A DNA stretch of 64,000 nucleotides from Pseudomonas sp. GL-B-19 (GCF_019956415.1 NZ_JAHBDK010000075.1:124001-188000), one strand, 5' to 3'. Positions 50,048 to 59,233 are shown, numbered from the stretch's first letter. Made by a program: numbers and translations. Notes: generated from the letters alone by a model not told the origin.

Positions 50048-51885
50048 AACCCGTACGCGCCCTGCTGTTGCAGGCCAGCGGTTTGCTGTTCGCCGGGCTG
50101 GCCTGTGCCGCCCCGCAACACGCCGTGACCCTCTACAACGAACCGCCAAAGTACCCCGCTGACTTTAAACATTTCGACTATGTGAACCCGGATGCGCCCA
50201 AGGGCGGGATCTTTCGTCAGGCCGGTTTCGGCGGCTTCGACAGCCTCAATCCGTTTATCAGCAAGGGCGTTCCGGCCGACGACATCGGCATAATCTACGA
50301 CACCCTCGCCAGACAAGGGCTGGACGAGCCGTTCACCGAATATGGCCTGGTGGCCGGCCAGATAGAGAAAGCCCCGGACAACAGCTGGGTGCGTTTCTAC
50401 CTGCGCCCTGAAGCGCGTTTCCACGATGGCCATCCGATCCGCGCCGAAGACGTGGTGTTCAGCTTCCAGATGCTGACCAAGGACGGCGCGCCGCTCTATC
50501 GGGGTTACTACAACGACGTCGAGGAAGCGGTCGCCGAAGACCCGCTGACCGTGCTGTTCAAGTTCAAGCACACCAATAACCGTGAGTTGCCGCTGATCCT
50601 CGGCCAGTTGCCGGTGTTGCCCAAGCATTGGTGGGCCGACCGCGATTTCAACAAGGGCAACCTTGAGATACCGCTGGGCAGTGGCCCGTACAAAGTCAGT
50701 CAAGTGAAGGCCGGGCGTTCGATTCGCTATGAGCGGGTCAAGGATTACTGGGGCAAGGACTTGCCGGTCAATCGTGGGTTCTACAACTTCGACGTGATGA
50801 CCACCGATTACTACCGCGACAACACCGTGGCGCTCGAAGCGTTCAAGGCCGGGCAGTTCGATTACTGGCTGGAGATGACCGCGAAGAACTGGGCAAATGC
50901 TTACAACGTCCCGGCCGTCACCGAAGGCCGCTTGATCAAGGAACAGATCCCCAACGGCAACACCACCGGCATGCAGGGTTTTGTGTTCAACCTGCGCCGC
51001 CCGTTGTTCCAGGACGTGCGCGTGCGTGAGGCCCTGGCGTTGCTGCTGGACTTTGAATGGACCAACAAGCAATTGTTCAACAGCGCCTACGCGCGCACCC
51101 GCAGCTATTTCGAGAATTCGGAAATGGCCGCCACCGACCTGCCGGATGCCGATCAACTGGCGATCCTCGATCCGTTCCGCGGCAAGATCCCTGAGCAAGT
51201 GTTCAGCGAGGCGTTCCAGAACCCGGTGACCGACGCCAGCGGCATGATTCGCGACCATCAGCGCAAAGCCTATCAATTGCTGCAAGAGGCCGGCTGGCGG
51301 ATCGTCGATGACAAAATGGTCGATGCCACCGGCAAACCGGTGACCATCGAGTTTCTGTTGGCGCAGACCGAATTCGAGCGGGTACTCCTGCCGTTCAAGC
51401 GCAACCTCAGCGACCTGGGGATCGACTTGGTGATCCGCCGGGTCGACGTCTCGCAGTACATCAACCGCGTGCGCTCACGGGACTTCGACATGATCGTCGG
51501 CAGCTTTCCGCAGTCCAGTTCTCCTGGCAACGAACAGCGCGAATTCTGGATGTCGGCCGCCGCCGACAAACCCGGCAGCCGCAATTCCATGGGCCTGAAA
51601 GACCCGGTGGTGGACCAACTGGTCGAGCAACTGATCAACGCCGATTCGCGCAAAAGCCTGGTGGCGCATGCCCGGGCACTGGACCGCGTGCTGCAATGGG
51701 GTTATTACGTGATCCCCAACTGGCACATCAAGACCTGGCGCGTGGCGTACTGGAACCACATCGGCCATCCTAAAACCTCACCCCTGTACGACATCGGCAC
51801 AAACACGTGGTGGATCAAGCCAGACGCGAAACCTGCGATAGAAGTCGAAACCATACTGCAAGCCTCCCCTGCGGCCACGGAGTAA
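50044..51885 (+). CDS. nppA2: Peptide ABC transporter periplasmic binding protein 2
   Basis: A 613-residue paralogue of the preceding protein (both carry ERVKDYWGKDLPVNRG and FYLRPEARFHDG-like segments) with its own signal peptide (MKPVRALLLQASGLLFAGLA, then CAAPQ). ATG 50044 overlaps the nppA1 stop (ATGA), which decides it over an upstream frame start at 50014. The pair of binding proteins sharing one permease suggests two overlapping ligand ranges. It continues into the permease gene after only 4 bases. Confidence 0.9.
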   Translation: MKPVRALLLQASGLLFAGLACAAPQHAVTLYNEPPKYPADFKHFDYVNPDAPKGGIFRQAGFGGFDSLNPFISKGVPADDIGIIYDTLARQGLDEPFTEYGLVAGQIEKAPDNSWVRFYLRPEARFHDGHPIRAEDVVFSFQMLTKDGAPLYRGYYNDVEEAVAEDPLTVLFKFKHTNNRELPLILGQLPVLPKHWWADRDFNKGNLEIPLGSGPYKVSQVKAGRSIRYERVKDYWGKDLPVNRGFYNFDVMTTDYYRDNTVALEAFKAGQFDYWLEMTAKNWANAYNVPAVTEGRLIKEQIPNGNTTGMQGFVFNLRRPLFQDVRVREALALLLDFEWTNKQLFNSAYARTRSYFENSEMAATDLPDADQLAILDPFRGKIPEQVFSEAFQNPVTDASGMIRDHQRKAYQLLQEAGWRIVDDKMVDATGKPVTIEFLLAQTEFERVLLPFKRNLSDLGIDLVIRRVDVSQYINRVRSRDFDMIVGSFPQSSSPGNEQREFWMSAAADKPGSRNSMGLKDPVVDQLVEQLINADSRKSLVAHARALDRVLQWGYYVIPNWHIKTWRVAYWNHIGHPKTSPLYDIGTNTWWIKPDAKPAIEVETILQASPAATE

Positions 51886-51889
51886 TCAG

Positions 51890-52963
51890 ATGCTGGCGTA
51901 TATTTTTCGGCGACTGCTGCTGATCATTCCGACCTTGTTCGGCATTTTGCTGATCAACTTCGTGATCATCCAGGCCGCTCCCGGCGGCCCGGTAGAGCAG
52001 ATGATCGCCAAGCTCGAAGGCTTCGAAGGCGCCACCAGCCGCATCGCCGGTGGTGGTGCCGAAGTGTCGGTGGCCGGCTCCGCCTATCGCGGCGCCCAAG
52101 GCCTGGACCCGGCGCTGGTCAAGGAAATCGAGCGCATGTACGGCTTCGACAAGTCGGCACCGGAACGCTTGTGGATCATGGTGAAGAACTATGCGTCTCT
52201 GGATTTCGGCGACAGCTTCTTTCGCGATGCCAAGGTCATCGACCTGATCAAGGAAAAGATGCCGGTGTCGATCTCCCTCGGGTTGTGGAGCACGCTGATC
52301 ATGTACCTGGTGTCGATCCCGCTGGGGATCGCCAAGGCCACGCGACACGGCAGCCACTTCGATGTCTGGACCAGCTCGGCGATCATCGTCGGCTACGCGA
52401 TCCCGGCGTTCCTGTTTGCGATCCTGCTGATCGTGGTGTTCGCCGGCGGCAGCTATTTTGACTGGTTCCCGTTGCGCGGGCTGACATCGAACAATTTCGA
52501 TGAGTTGAGCATGGGCGGCAAAATCCTCGATTACTTCTGGCACCTGGCCTTGCCGGTGACGGCGCTGGTGATCGGCAACTTCGCGACCATGACCCTGCTG
52601 ACCAAAAACAGCTTCCTCGATGAAATCAACAAACAGTACGTGGTCACCGCCAAGGCCAAGGGCCTGACCCGTCATCGTGTGCTTTACGGCCACGTGTTCC
52701 GCAACGCCATGTTGCTGGTGATCGCCGGGTTTCCGTCAGCGCTCATCGGGATCTTCTTTACCGGATCGTTGCTGGTGGAAGTGATTTTCTCCCTCGACGG
52801 CCTCGGCTTGATGAGCTTTGAAGCCGCGATCAACCGCGATTACCCGGTGGTGTTTGGCACGCTGTTTATCTTCACCTTGATGGGCCTGGTGGTGAAACTG
52901 ATCGGCGACCTCACCTACACCTTTGTCGATCCGCGCATCGACTTCGAAAGCCGGGAGCATTGA
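51890..52963 (+). CDS. nppB: Peptide ABC transporter permease (YejB-like)
   Basis: A 357-residue inner-membrane permease of the DppB/YejB type, opening MLAYIFRRLLLIIPTLFGIL. It has six predicted membrane segments and the cytoplasmic EAA loop near NKQYVVTAKAKGLTRHRVLY that contacts the ATPase. An inserted periplasmic loop after the first helix (GGAEVSVAGSAYRGAQ) is typical of the YejB subgroup. GGAG precedes the ATG. Confidence 0.93.
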   Translation: MLAYIFRRLLLIIPTLFGILLINFVIIQAAPGGPVEQMIAKLEGFEGATSRIAGGGAEVSVAGSAYRGAQGLDPALVKEIERMYGFDKSAPERLWIMVKNYASLDFGDSFFRDAKVIDLIKEKMPVSISLGLWSTLIMYLVSIPLGIAKATRHGSHFDVWTSSAIIVGYAIPAFLFAILLIVVFAGGSYFDWFPLRGLTSNNFDELSMGGKILDYFWHLALPVTALVIGNFATMTLLTKNSFLDEINKQYVVTAKAKGLTRHRVLYGHVFRNAMLLVIAGFPSALIGIFFTGSLLVEVIFSLDGLGLMSFEAAINRDYPVVFGTLFIFTLMGLVVKLIGDLTYTFVDPRIDFESREH

Positions 52964-52964
52964 G

Positions 52965-53984
52965 ATGAACCTGTCCCCGCTCAATCGACGCCGTTTCGAA
53001 CTGTTCAAGGCCAACAGGCGTGGCTGGTGGTCGCTGTGGCTGTTTCTGCTGTTGTTCGGCCTGAGCCTTGGCGCCGAGCTGATCGCCAACGACAAACCGC
53101 TGGTGGTGCATTACGACAACAGCTGGTACTTCCCTGCGCTCAAGCGCTACCCGGAAACCACTTTCGGCGGCGAATTCCCGCTGGAAGCCAATTACAAGAG
53201 CCCGTACATCCGCGAACTGCTCAAGGCCAAAGACGCCTGGGTGCTGTGGGCGCCGATTCCCTACAGCTATCAAAGCATCAACTACGACCTGAAAGTCCCG
53301 GCCCCGGCGCCACCGTCGATGGAAAACCTGCTCGGCACCGATGATCAGGGGCGCGACGTGCTGGCGCGGGTGATTTACGGCTTCCGGATTTCGGTGTTGT
53401 TCGCCCTCACCCTGACCATTCTCAGTTCGATCATCGGCGTGATTGCCGGGGCCTTGCAGGGTTTCTATGGCGGCTGGGTGGACCTGGCCGGGCAACGTTT
53501 TCTGGAAATCTGGTCCGGCTTGCCGATGCTGTACCTGCTGATCATCCTGGCCAGCTTCGTACAGCCGAATTTCTGGTGGTTGCTGGGGATCATGCTGCTG
53601 TTTTCGTGGATGAGCCTGGTGGACGTGGTGCGCGCCGAGTTCCTGCGCGGGCGCAACCTTGAATACGTGCGTGCGGCGCGGGCGCTGGGGATGCAGAACG
53701 GTGCAATCATGTTCCGCCACATCCTGCCCAACGCCATGGTCTCGACCATGACGTTCATGCCGTTCATCCTGACCGGCGCTATAGGCACCTTGACCGCACT
53801 GGATTTCCTCGGTTTCGGCTTGCCACCCGGCGCGCCGTCACTGGGTGAGTTGGTGGCCCAGGGCAAGTCCAACCTGCAAGCCCCATGGCTCGGCATCAGC
53901 GCGTTTGCGGTGCTGGCGATAATGTTGAGTTTGCTGGTGTTTATCGGCGAGTCCGCTCGCGATGCCTTCGACCCGAGGAAGTGA
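52965..53984 (+). CDS. nppC: Peptide ABC transporter permease (YejE-like)
   Basis: A 339-residue permease of the DppC/YejE type. The N-terminus MNLSPLNRRRFELFKANRRG precedes the first membrane segment, a long periplasmic loop (about 40-125) follows, and the core has LLGTDDQGRDVLARVIYG and the EAA loop LEYVRAARALGMQNGAIMFR. It partners nppB in the channel. ATG 52965 follows the nppB stop by one base, preferred over an upstream frame start at 52923. Confidence 0.93.
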   Translation: MNLSPLNRRRFELFKANRRGWWSLWLFLLLFGLSLGAELIANDKPLVVHYDNSWYFPALKRYPETTFGGEFPLEANYKSPYIRELLKAKDAWVLWAPIPYSYQSINYDLKVPAPAPPSMENLLGTDDQGRDVLARVIYGFRISVLFALTLTILSSIIGVIAGALQGFYGGWVDLAGQRFLEIWSGLPMLYLLIILASFVQPNFWWLLGIMLLFSWMSLVDVVRAEFLRGRNLEYVRAARALGMQNGAIMFRHILPNAMVSTMTFMPFILTGAIGTLTALDFLGFGLPPGAPSLGELVAQGKSNLQAPWLGISAFAVLAIMLSLLVFIGESARDAFDPRK

Positions 53985-53985
53985 A

Positions 53986-55593
53986 ATGAATCAGGACAAT
54001 CTGATCGAAGTGCGCGACCTGTCCGTCGAGTTTGGCGTTGGCGAGCGCGTGCAACGGGTGGTCGAGGGCGTGAGCTTTGATATCCGGCGCGGCGAAACCC
54101 TGGCGTTGGTCGGTGAAAGCGGCTCGGGCAAGTCGGTTACCGCCCACTCGATCCTGCGACTGCTGCCCTACCCGATCGCCCGGCATCCGTCCGGCACCAT
54201 CAAGTACGCCGGGCACAACCTGTTGGACCTGAAAGAGAAGACGATCCGCCACATCCGCGGCAACCGGATCGCGATGATCTTCCAGGAGCCGATGACCTCG
54301 CTCAACCCGCTGCACTCCATCGAAAAGCAGATCAACGAGGTGCTGGGCATCCACAAAGGCCTGACTGGCAAAGTGGCGACCAAACGCACACTGGAGCTGC
54401 TGGAGATGGTTGGGATTCCCGAGCCGGAAAAACGCCTGAAAGCCCTGCCCCACGAATTATCCGGCGGCCAGCGTCAGCGAGTCATGATCGCCATGGCCCT
54501 GGCCAATGAGCCGGAATTGCTGATCGCGGACGAGCCGACCACGGCGCTGGACGTGACCGTTCAGCTGAAAATCCTCGAATTGCTCAAGGAGTTACAGGCC
54601 CGCCTGGGCATGGCGCTGCTGCTGATCAGCCACGATTTGAACCTTGTGCGAAGAATTGCGCATCGCGTATGTGTCATGCAGCGCGGTTGCATCGTCGAAC
54701 AGGCATCGTGCGAAGAGTTGTTCCGCGCGCCGCAGCATCCGTACACTCGGTTACTGCTGGCAGCGGAGCCCAGCGGCACGCCGGCGACCAATGTAATCGG
54801 GCCGCCATTGCTGCAAGTCGAGGACCTGAAAGTCTGGTTCCCGATCAAGAAAGGCCTGCTGAAAAAGACTGTTGACCACATCAAAGCGGTGGACGGGATC
54901 AATTTCAGCCTGCCCCAGGGGCAGACCCTGGGGATTGTGGGTGAAAGCGGTTCCGGCAAATCGACGCTCGGCCTGGCAATTTTGCGGCTGATCGGCAGCA
55001 AGGGCGCGATCCGTTTTGAAGGCAAGCAGCTAGACTGCCTGACGCAGAACGAAGTTCGACCGTTGCGCCGCGAGATGCAGGTGGTGTTTCAGGACCCGTT
55101 CGGTAGCCTGAGCCCACGGATGTGCGTGAGCCAGATCGTCGGCGAAGGCCTGCGGATCCACAAGATGGGCACCGAGGCGGAACAGGAACAAGCGATTATT
55201 GCGGCACTCAAGGAGGTAGGTCTGGACCCGGAAACCCGGCACCGCTACCCCCACGAATTTTCCGGCGGGCAACGGCAGAGAATCGCCATTGCCCGGGCAT
55301 TAGTGCTAAAACCGGCGTTGATTTTGCTGGACGAGCCGACCTCGGCCCTCGACCGCACCGTACAACGCCAAGTGGTGGAGCTGCTGCGGTCACTGCAAAC
55401 CAAGTACAACCTGACGTATTTGTTTATCAGCCATGACCTGGCTGTCGTCAAAGCGCTGAGCCACCAGCTGATGGTGGTCAAGCAAGGCCAAGTGGTCGAA
55501 CAGGGAGACGCGCAAAGTATCTTTGCCGCCCCCAAACATCCGTATACACAGCAGTTGCTGGAAGCCGCTTTCCTGGCACCAGCCACTGCGTAA
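53986..55593 (+). CDS. nppD: Peptide ABC transporter ATPase with two fused nucleotide-binding domains (YejF-like)
   Basis: A 535-residue cytosolic protein with two complete ABC domains in one chain: Walker A VGESGSGKS near residue 43 and again near residue 325, signatures LSGGQRQRVMIAMALA and FSGGQRQRIAIARALV, and Walker B LLIADEPTTALD and LILLDEPTSALD. It energises nppB/nppC. It starts one base after the nppC stop; the frame extends further upstream without a better start. The fabI gene begins 24 bases after its stop. Confidence 0.94.
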   Translation: MNQDNLIEVRDLSVEFGVGERVQRVVEGVSFDIRRGETLALVGESGSGKSVTAHSILRLLPYPIARHPSGTIKYAGHNLLDLKEKTIRHIRGNRIAMIFQEPMTSLNPLHSIEKQINEVLGIHKGLTGKVATKRTLELLEMVGIPEPEKRLKALPHELSGGQRQRVMIAMALANEPELLIADEPTTALDVTVQLKILELLKELQARLGMALLLISHDLNLVRRIAHRVCVMQRGCIVEQASCEELFRAPQHPYTRLLLAAEPSGTPATNVIGPPLLQVEDLKVWFPIKKGLLKKTVDHIKAVDGINFSLPQGQTLGIVGESGSGKSTLGLAILRLIGSKGAIRFEGKQLDCLTQNEVRPLRREMQVVFQDPFGSLSPRMCVSQIVGEGLRIHKMGTEAEQEQAIIAALKEVGLDPETRHRYPHEFSGGQRQRIAIARALVLKPALILLDEPTSALDRTVQRQVVELLRSLQTKYNLTYLFISHDLAVVKALSHQLMVVKQGQVVEQGDAQSIFAAPKHPYTQQLLEAAFLAPATA

Positions 55594-55617
55594 TAACCTG
55601 AAAGAGAGGAGCAACAC

Positions 55618-56412
55618 ATGGGTTTTCTCGCCGGTAAGCGCGTACTGATCGTCGGTGTCGCCAGCAAGCTGTCCATCGCATCCGGCATCGCTGCCGCCAT
55701 GCATCGCGAGGGCGCTGAGCTTGCCTTCACTTATCAGAACGACAAACTCAAGGGTCGAGTCGAAGAGTTCGCACAGAGCTGGGGTTCGAGCCCTGAACTG
55801 TGCTTCCCGTGCGACGTGGCCAGCGATGAAGAAATCGCCAAGGTCTTCGTTGAGCTGAGCAAGAAGTGGGACGGCCTGGATTGCATCGTGCACTCCGTCG
55901 GCTTCGCCCCGGGCGACCAACTGGACGGCGACTTCACCGAAGCCACCACCCGTGAAGGTTTCCGCATCGCTCATGACATCAGCGCCTACAGCTTCGTGGC
56001 CTTGGCCAAAGCCGGTCGCGAAATGATGAAAGGCCGCAACGGCAGCCTGCTGACCCTGTCGTACCTGGGCGCCGAGCGCACCATGCCGAACTACAACGTG
56101 ATGGGCATGGCCAAGGCTTCGCTGGAAGCTGGCGTGCGTTACCTGGCCGGCTCCCTGGGCCCGGACGGCACCCGCGTCAACTGCGTATCGGCTGGTCCGA
56201 TCCGCACCCTCGCCGCTTCCGGCATCAAGAACTTCCGCAAGATGCTGGCCGCCAACGAAGCGCAAACCCCGCTGCGTCGCAACGTCACCATCGACGAAGT
56301 CGGCAACGCCGGCGCCTTCCTGTGCTCGGACCTGGCGTCCGGCATCAGCGGCGAAATCATGTACGTAGACGGTGGTTTCAACACCACTGCGATGGGTAGC
56401 CTGGAAGAGTAA
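55618..56412 (+). CDS. fabI: Enoyl-[acyl-carrier-protein] reductase (NADH)
   Basis: A 264-residue short-chain dehydrogenase-type enzyme, the last step of each fatty-acid elongation cycle and the triclosan target. The catalytic Tyr/Lys are Y159 and K166 (YNVMGMAK), with Y149 in LSYLGAERTMPNYN and the cofactor segment GVASKLSIASGIAAAMHREG near the N-terminus. A GAGAGGAG site precedes the ATG. It lies 24 bases after nppD, as in P. aeruginosa, so it may receive read-through transcription, and ends at a strong terminator. Confidence 0.96.
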   Translation: MGFLAGKRVLIVGVASKLSIASGIAAAMHREGAELAFTYQNDKLKGRVEEFAQSWGSSPELCFPCDVASDEEIAKVFVELSKKWDGLDCIVHSVGFAPGDQLDGDFTEATTREGFRIAHDISAYSFVALAKAGREMMKGRNGSLLTLSYLGAERTMPNYNVMGMAKASLEAGVRYLAGSLGPDGTRVNCVSAGPIRTLAASGIKNFRKMLAANEAQTPLRRNVTIDEVGNAGAFLCSDLASGISGEIMYVDGGFNTTAMGSLEE

Positions 56413-56426
56413 TCTTCAGCTAGCCC

Positions 56427-56456
56427 AAAAAAACCGCCTGTTCAGGCGGTTTTTTT
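56427..56456 (+). terminator. Rho-independent terminator of fabI
   Basis: Stem ACCGCCTG/CAGGCGGT with a TT loop, preceded by seven A and followed by seven T, 15 bases after the fabI stop. Confidence 0.93.
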
Positions 56457-56488
56457 GTGCCCGTTGTTTCAGGTTGGACAGGATCAAT

Positions 56489-56593
56489 GTAGGAGCGGGC
56501 TTGCCCGCGAAGGCGGACTAACATTCAAAATGGATGTTGACTGATACACCGCATTCGCGGGCAAGTCGGATCGCCGCACCGCCGCTCCTACAG
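56489..56593. repeat. REPIN of the GGGCTTGCCCGCG class with one extended unit
   Basis: TGTAGGAGCGGGCTTGCCCG opens the block. The closing unit reads TTCGCGGGCAAGTCGGATCG then CCGCACCGCCGCTCCTACAG, with about 17 extra bases between the arms, matching the insert seen at 44170-44204. Confidence 0.85.
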
Positions 56594-56604
56594 GGGATTT
56601 GTGT

Positions 56605-57471
56605 TTAGCCTTCGAAGTGTGTGAGGCATTGGGCGAACAGCTGCTGAATCGGCTGTGTGCGCTGGCTATAGCGCTGCAACAGTACGATCTCCCGGTAAAA
56701 CGTTAGCTCGCCCAACGGGATGATCCTGACCTTCGCCCCATACTCCAGCCACAGCCCTGCCTCGGGCAGCAGCGACACGCCCAAACCGCATTCGACCATT
56801 TTCACAATGGCTTCCAGCTCATCCAATTCCAGCGCCACCTGCACGTCAATCTGCTGTTCACGTAAAAACCGCGTCACCAGACGTCCGCCGAACGAATTGC
56901 GGTCGTAGCGCACCTGCGGATGGTCGGCGAGTATCGGTAACGGCTCATCGCCCTCAAGGTCCATCGGCACGATCAGTACGAACGGCTCACGGCGAATGAC
57001 CTGCGCCGATAACTCCTTGGGCAGTTCAAACGGCGGCTTGATCAGAATCGCCAAGTCCACCTCACCGGTGTCCACCTGGCTCAATAGATTCAGCGACACA
57101 CCCGGCACCAGTTTCGGCTCCAGCAACGGTGCCTGCTGCCTCAACCGCAACAACGCCTGGGGCAGCAACCCGGTCTGAGCCGTGGCCACTGCACCAATCT
57201 TCAACTCACCTCTGTATTCACTGACGTCATCACTGATCGCCATGCGGCTGAAGGTGTCCAGCATCTCTTTGGCCATCGGCAAAGCCCGCTGGCCTGCGGC
57301 GTTAAGAATCGCCTGACGCCCGGTGCGGTCGAACAGACGGATGCCCAGCGCCTGTTCCAGATTGCGCATCTGCGCGCTGACCGCCGACTGCGTCAGGCCG
57401 ATGTGCATGCCGGCGGCAGCGAAGGTGCCGTAACGCGTGACGGCGATGAAGGTTTTCAGTTCCCGCAGCAT
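56605..57471 (-). CDS. LysR-family transcriptional regulator
   Basis: A 288-residue regulator: a canonical winged helix (AAAGMHIGLTQSAVSAQMRN) and an effector domain starting ELKIGAVATAQTGLLPQALL. It is divergent from the VOC gene, with 115 bases between the starts. An inverted pair ATCGA/TCGAT at 57486-57507 stands in that gap, a possible operator. ATG 57471 is preferred because it gives the standard LysR N-terminus MLRELKTFIAVTRYGTF. It probably controls the VOC gene and itself. Confidence 0.9.
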   Translation of the reverse strand: MLRELKTFIAVTRYGTFAAAGMHIGLTQSAVSAQMRNLEQALGIRLFDRTGRQAILNAAGQRALPMAKEMLDTFSRMAISDDVSEYRGELKIGAVATAQTGLLPQALLRLRQQAPLLEPKLVPGVSLNLLSQVDTGEVDLAILIKPPFELPKELSAQVIRREPFVLIVPMDLEGDEPLPILADHPQVRYDRNSFGGRLVTRFLREQQIDVQVALELDELEAIVKMVECGLGVSLLPEAGLWLEYGAKVRIIPLGELTFYREIVLLQRYSQRTQPIQQLFAQCLTHFEG

Positions 57472-57585
57472 CGCACTCTCGATTGATCGAAATAATTTGA
57501 GCTCGATGCAAAAACTATCGTCTTTCAATCAAAAAGCACAGCGCTAAACTCAGCCTCACACCTACCACCATCCGAGGCTCGCCCT

Positions 57586-58011
57586 ATGCAACTGTCCCCT
57601 TTTCACTTGGCGATTCCAGTGTATGACCTGACCGCCGCACGGAATTTTTATGGCGAGGTGTTCGGTCTGGAAGAAGGTCGCTCCAGCGACCACTGGGTTG
57701 ATTTCAACTTTTTCGGCCATCAACTGGTGATTCACCTGGCACAGAAAAGTGCCTCCCAGGAAGCCGCGCACACCAATGCCGTAGACGGCCATAACGTGCC
57801 TGTTCCGCATTTCGGCGTGGTCTTGAGCATGAGTGAGTGGGAGGCGCTGGCTCAGCGTCTGACCGCGCTGGGCACCTCGTTCGTGATCGAACCGGGTATT
57901 CGCTTTCAGGGCCTGGTGGGCGAGCAAGCAACGATGTTCCTCTTCGACCCTTGCGGCAATGCGCTGGAGTTCAAGGCGTTCAAGGACATCAGTCAGCTGT
58001 TTGCCAAGTGA
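57586..58011 (+). CDS. VOC-family (glyoxalase/dioxygenase superfamily) protein
   Basis: A 141-residue protein with paired beta-alpha-beta-beta-beta modules: it opens MQLSPFHLAIPVYDLTAARN then FYGEVFGLEEGRSS, has a metal His in HLAIP and a later Glu in GNALEFKAFKD. The FDPCGNALEFKAF end is typical of dioxygenase-type VOC proteins. Divergent from a LysR gene. The last 23 bases overlap the 3' end of the GGDEF gene on the opposite strand. Substrate unknown. Confidence 0.85.
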   Translation: MQLSPFHLAIPVYDLTAARNFYGEVFGLEEGRSSDHWVDFNFFGHQLVIHLAQKSASQEAAHTNAVDGHNVPVPHFGVVLSMSEWEALAQRLTALGTSFVIEPGIRFQGLVGEQATMFLFDPCGNALEFKAFKDISQLFAK

Positions 58012-58579
58012 ACGCGTCCGCCTCGGCCAACAGCCCTTCGATTGAGCCGTGAAGCAGAGGGTCGTATTCGATCTGGCCGAGGCTGAAACGCAGGTCGTTG
58101 GCGCGATGGGCCGCGGCATTGCGCTCGGCGAGTATTTCTTCGAGTCGGGCCTTGATCGCGGCGAGTTCGACCGCGCCTGAACCCGTGAGCAACGCGACAA
58201 ACTTATCGTTGCCCAGTCGACCGATGACATCGTTTTCGCGAAAGGCGATGCGCAGTACGTCAGCGAAGACTTTCAGCGCTTTGTCGCTCGCGGCCCGACC
58301 ATACAGGTAGTGCGTGCGCTTGAAGTCATCAAGGTTGAACAGCAACAACGTAGCTGGTTTCTCCAGTCGCTGACAGGCGTCCACGCCTTGTTCGGCCAGC
58401 GTGGTGAACCCGTGGCGGTTGGGGAGCAGGGTCAACTCGTCCATGCTCGCCATCTGTACGCCGGACAGTTCTTGCTCGGCCTTGCGCGCCAAGTCACGCA
58501 GCCATTCACGCTCTTCTTGCGGGGAACGTAAAGGACTGGCACCAGCACCTGGTTTGACCGGTTTGCCTGGGATTAGCAT
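57989..58579 (-). CDS. Degenerate GGDEF-domain protein
   Basis: A 196-residue soluble protein: a short N-terminal helical part (SPQEEREWLRDLARKAEQEL), then a GGDEF-type domain beginning MDELTLLPNRHGFTTLAEQG with FNLDDFKRTHYLYG. The signature that should be GG(D/E)EF reads GNDKF (residues 123-127), with Lys for the catalytic Glu, so cyclic-di-GMP synthesis is unlikely. The substrate-binding DLTxLxNR element (here DELTLLPNR) is kept. No sensor or membrane domain. GGAG supports ATG 58579. Perhaps a GTP or c-di-GMP binding regulator. Confidence 0.83.
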   Translation of the reverse strand: MLIPGKPVKPGAGASPLRSPQEEREWLRDLARKAEQELSGVQMASMDELTLLPNRHGFTTLAEQGVDACQRLEKPATLLLFNLDDFKRTHYLYGRAASDKALKVFADVLRIAFRENDVIGRLGNDKFVALLTGSGAVELAAIKARLEEILAERNAAAHRANDLRFSLGQIEYDPLLHGSIEGLLAEADAFTWQTAD

Positions 58580-58653
58580 GGCTCACTCCATTCGCAGGTA
58601 TGGTCTTTAGAGTCGGTCATACCCGCATTGACTCAGTGTTAACGGACCGCCGG

Positions 58654-59232
58654 TCAACCGCCCACCAGCGGACACGGCCCTCCCGCCTGCGCCCACAGCT
58701 TGAACTGCGTGACGAAGACGTCGTGAGGCACCGGCACCGGCGCCCTGCCCTCGCCGGGGTTCCAGCCCCACAGCACCAACTTGTCGTCGCTCACATGCTT
58801 GATCAGTGCGGCGAAATCACGGTCGCCATTGCTGGAGCGGTCTTTGATCATCGCGCATAACTTGTCGGCTGGCAGACCGATCCAGGCCATTTTGTGCGAC
58901 GCGGGCGGCAGGCTCCAGTGCGGTGCCCCCGGTGGCGTATGCGGCCCGTAGCTGGCCGGCGGGTTGGACTCGGCGTGACACGTTACGCACGGCAAACCGG
59001 CCGCGCCCTTGCCGTCCATCCCGCGTACCACGTTCATGGCGTGGGGAATCCCGGCGTCGAACTGCAACGGCGAATCATCCGGAATATGGCAGTTCTGACA
59101 ACGCGGACTTTGAAAGACTTTCTGCACCGTATCGAATGCCTTGATGGCTTCCTTGTCGTCCGCAATCAGGTACTCGGCATAGCACGCCAAGCCGATCAAC
59201 AGCACCGCGCCCAGTATCAGATGTCGTTTCAT
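58654..59232 (-). CDS. Dihaem c-type cytochrome linked to the molybdenum oxidoreductase
   Basis: A 192-residue protein with an N-terminal anchor or signal (MKRHLILGAVLLIGLACYAE) and two haem-binding motifs, CQNCH (residues 45-49) and CVTCH (82-86), each expected to bind haem covalently in the periplasm. Distal His/Met candidates occur in PPASHKMAWIGLP. It starts one base after the stop of the large isoquinoline-oxidoreductase subunit gene, so it is the natural electron acceptor of that enzyme. ATG 59232 is preferred over an earlier start. Confidence 0.85.
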   Translation of the reverse strand: MKRHLILGAVLLIGLACYAEYLIADDKEAIKAFDTVQKVFQSPRCQNCHIPDDSPLQFDAGIPHAMNVVRGMDGKGAAGLPCVTCHAESNPPASYGPHTPPGAPHWSLPPASHKMAWIGLPADKLCAMIKDRSSNGDRDFAALIKHVSDDKLVLWGWNPGEGRAPVPVPHDVFVTQFKLWAQAGGPCPLVGG

Positions 59233-59233
59233 G

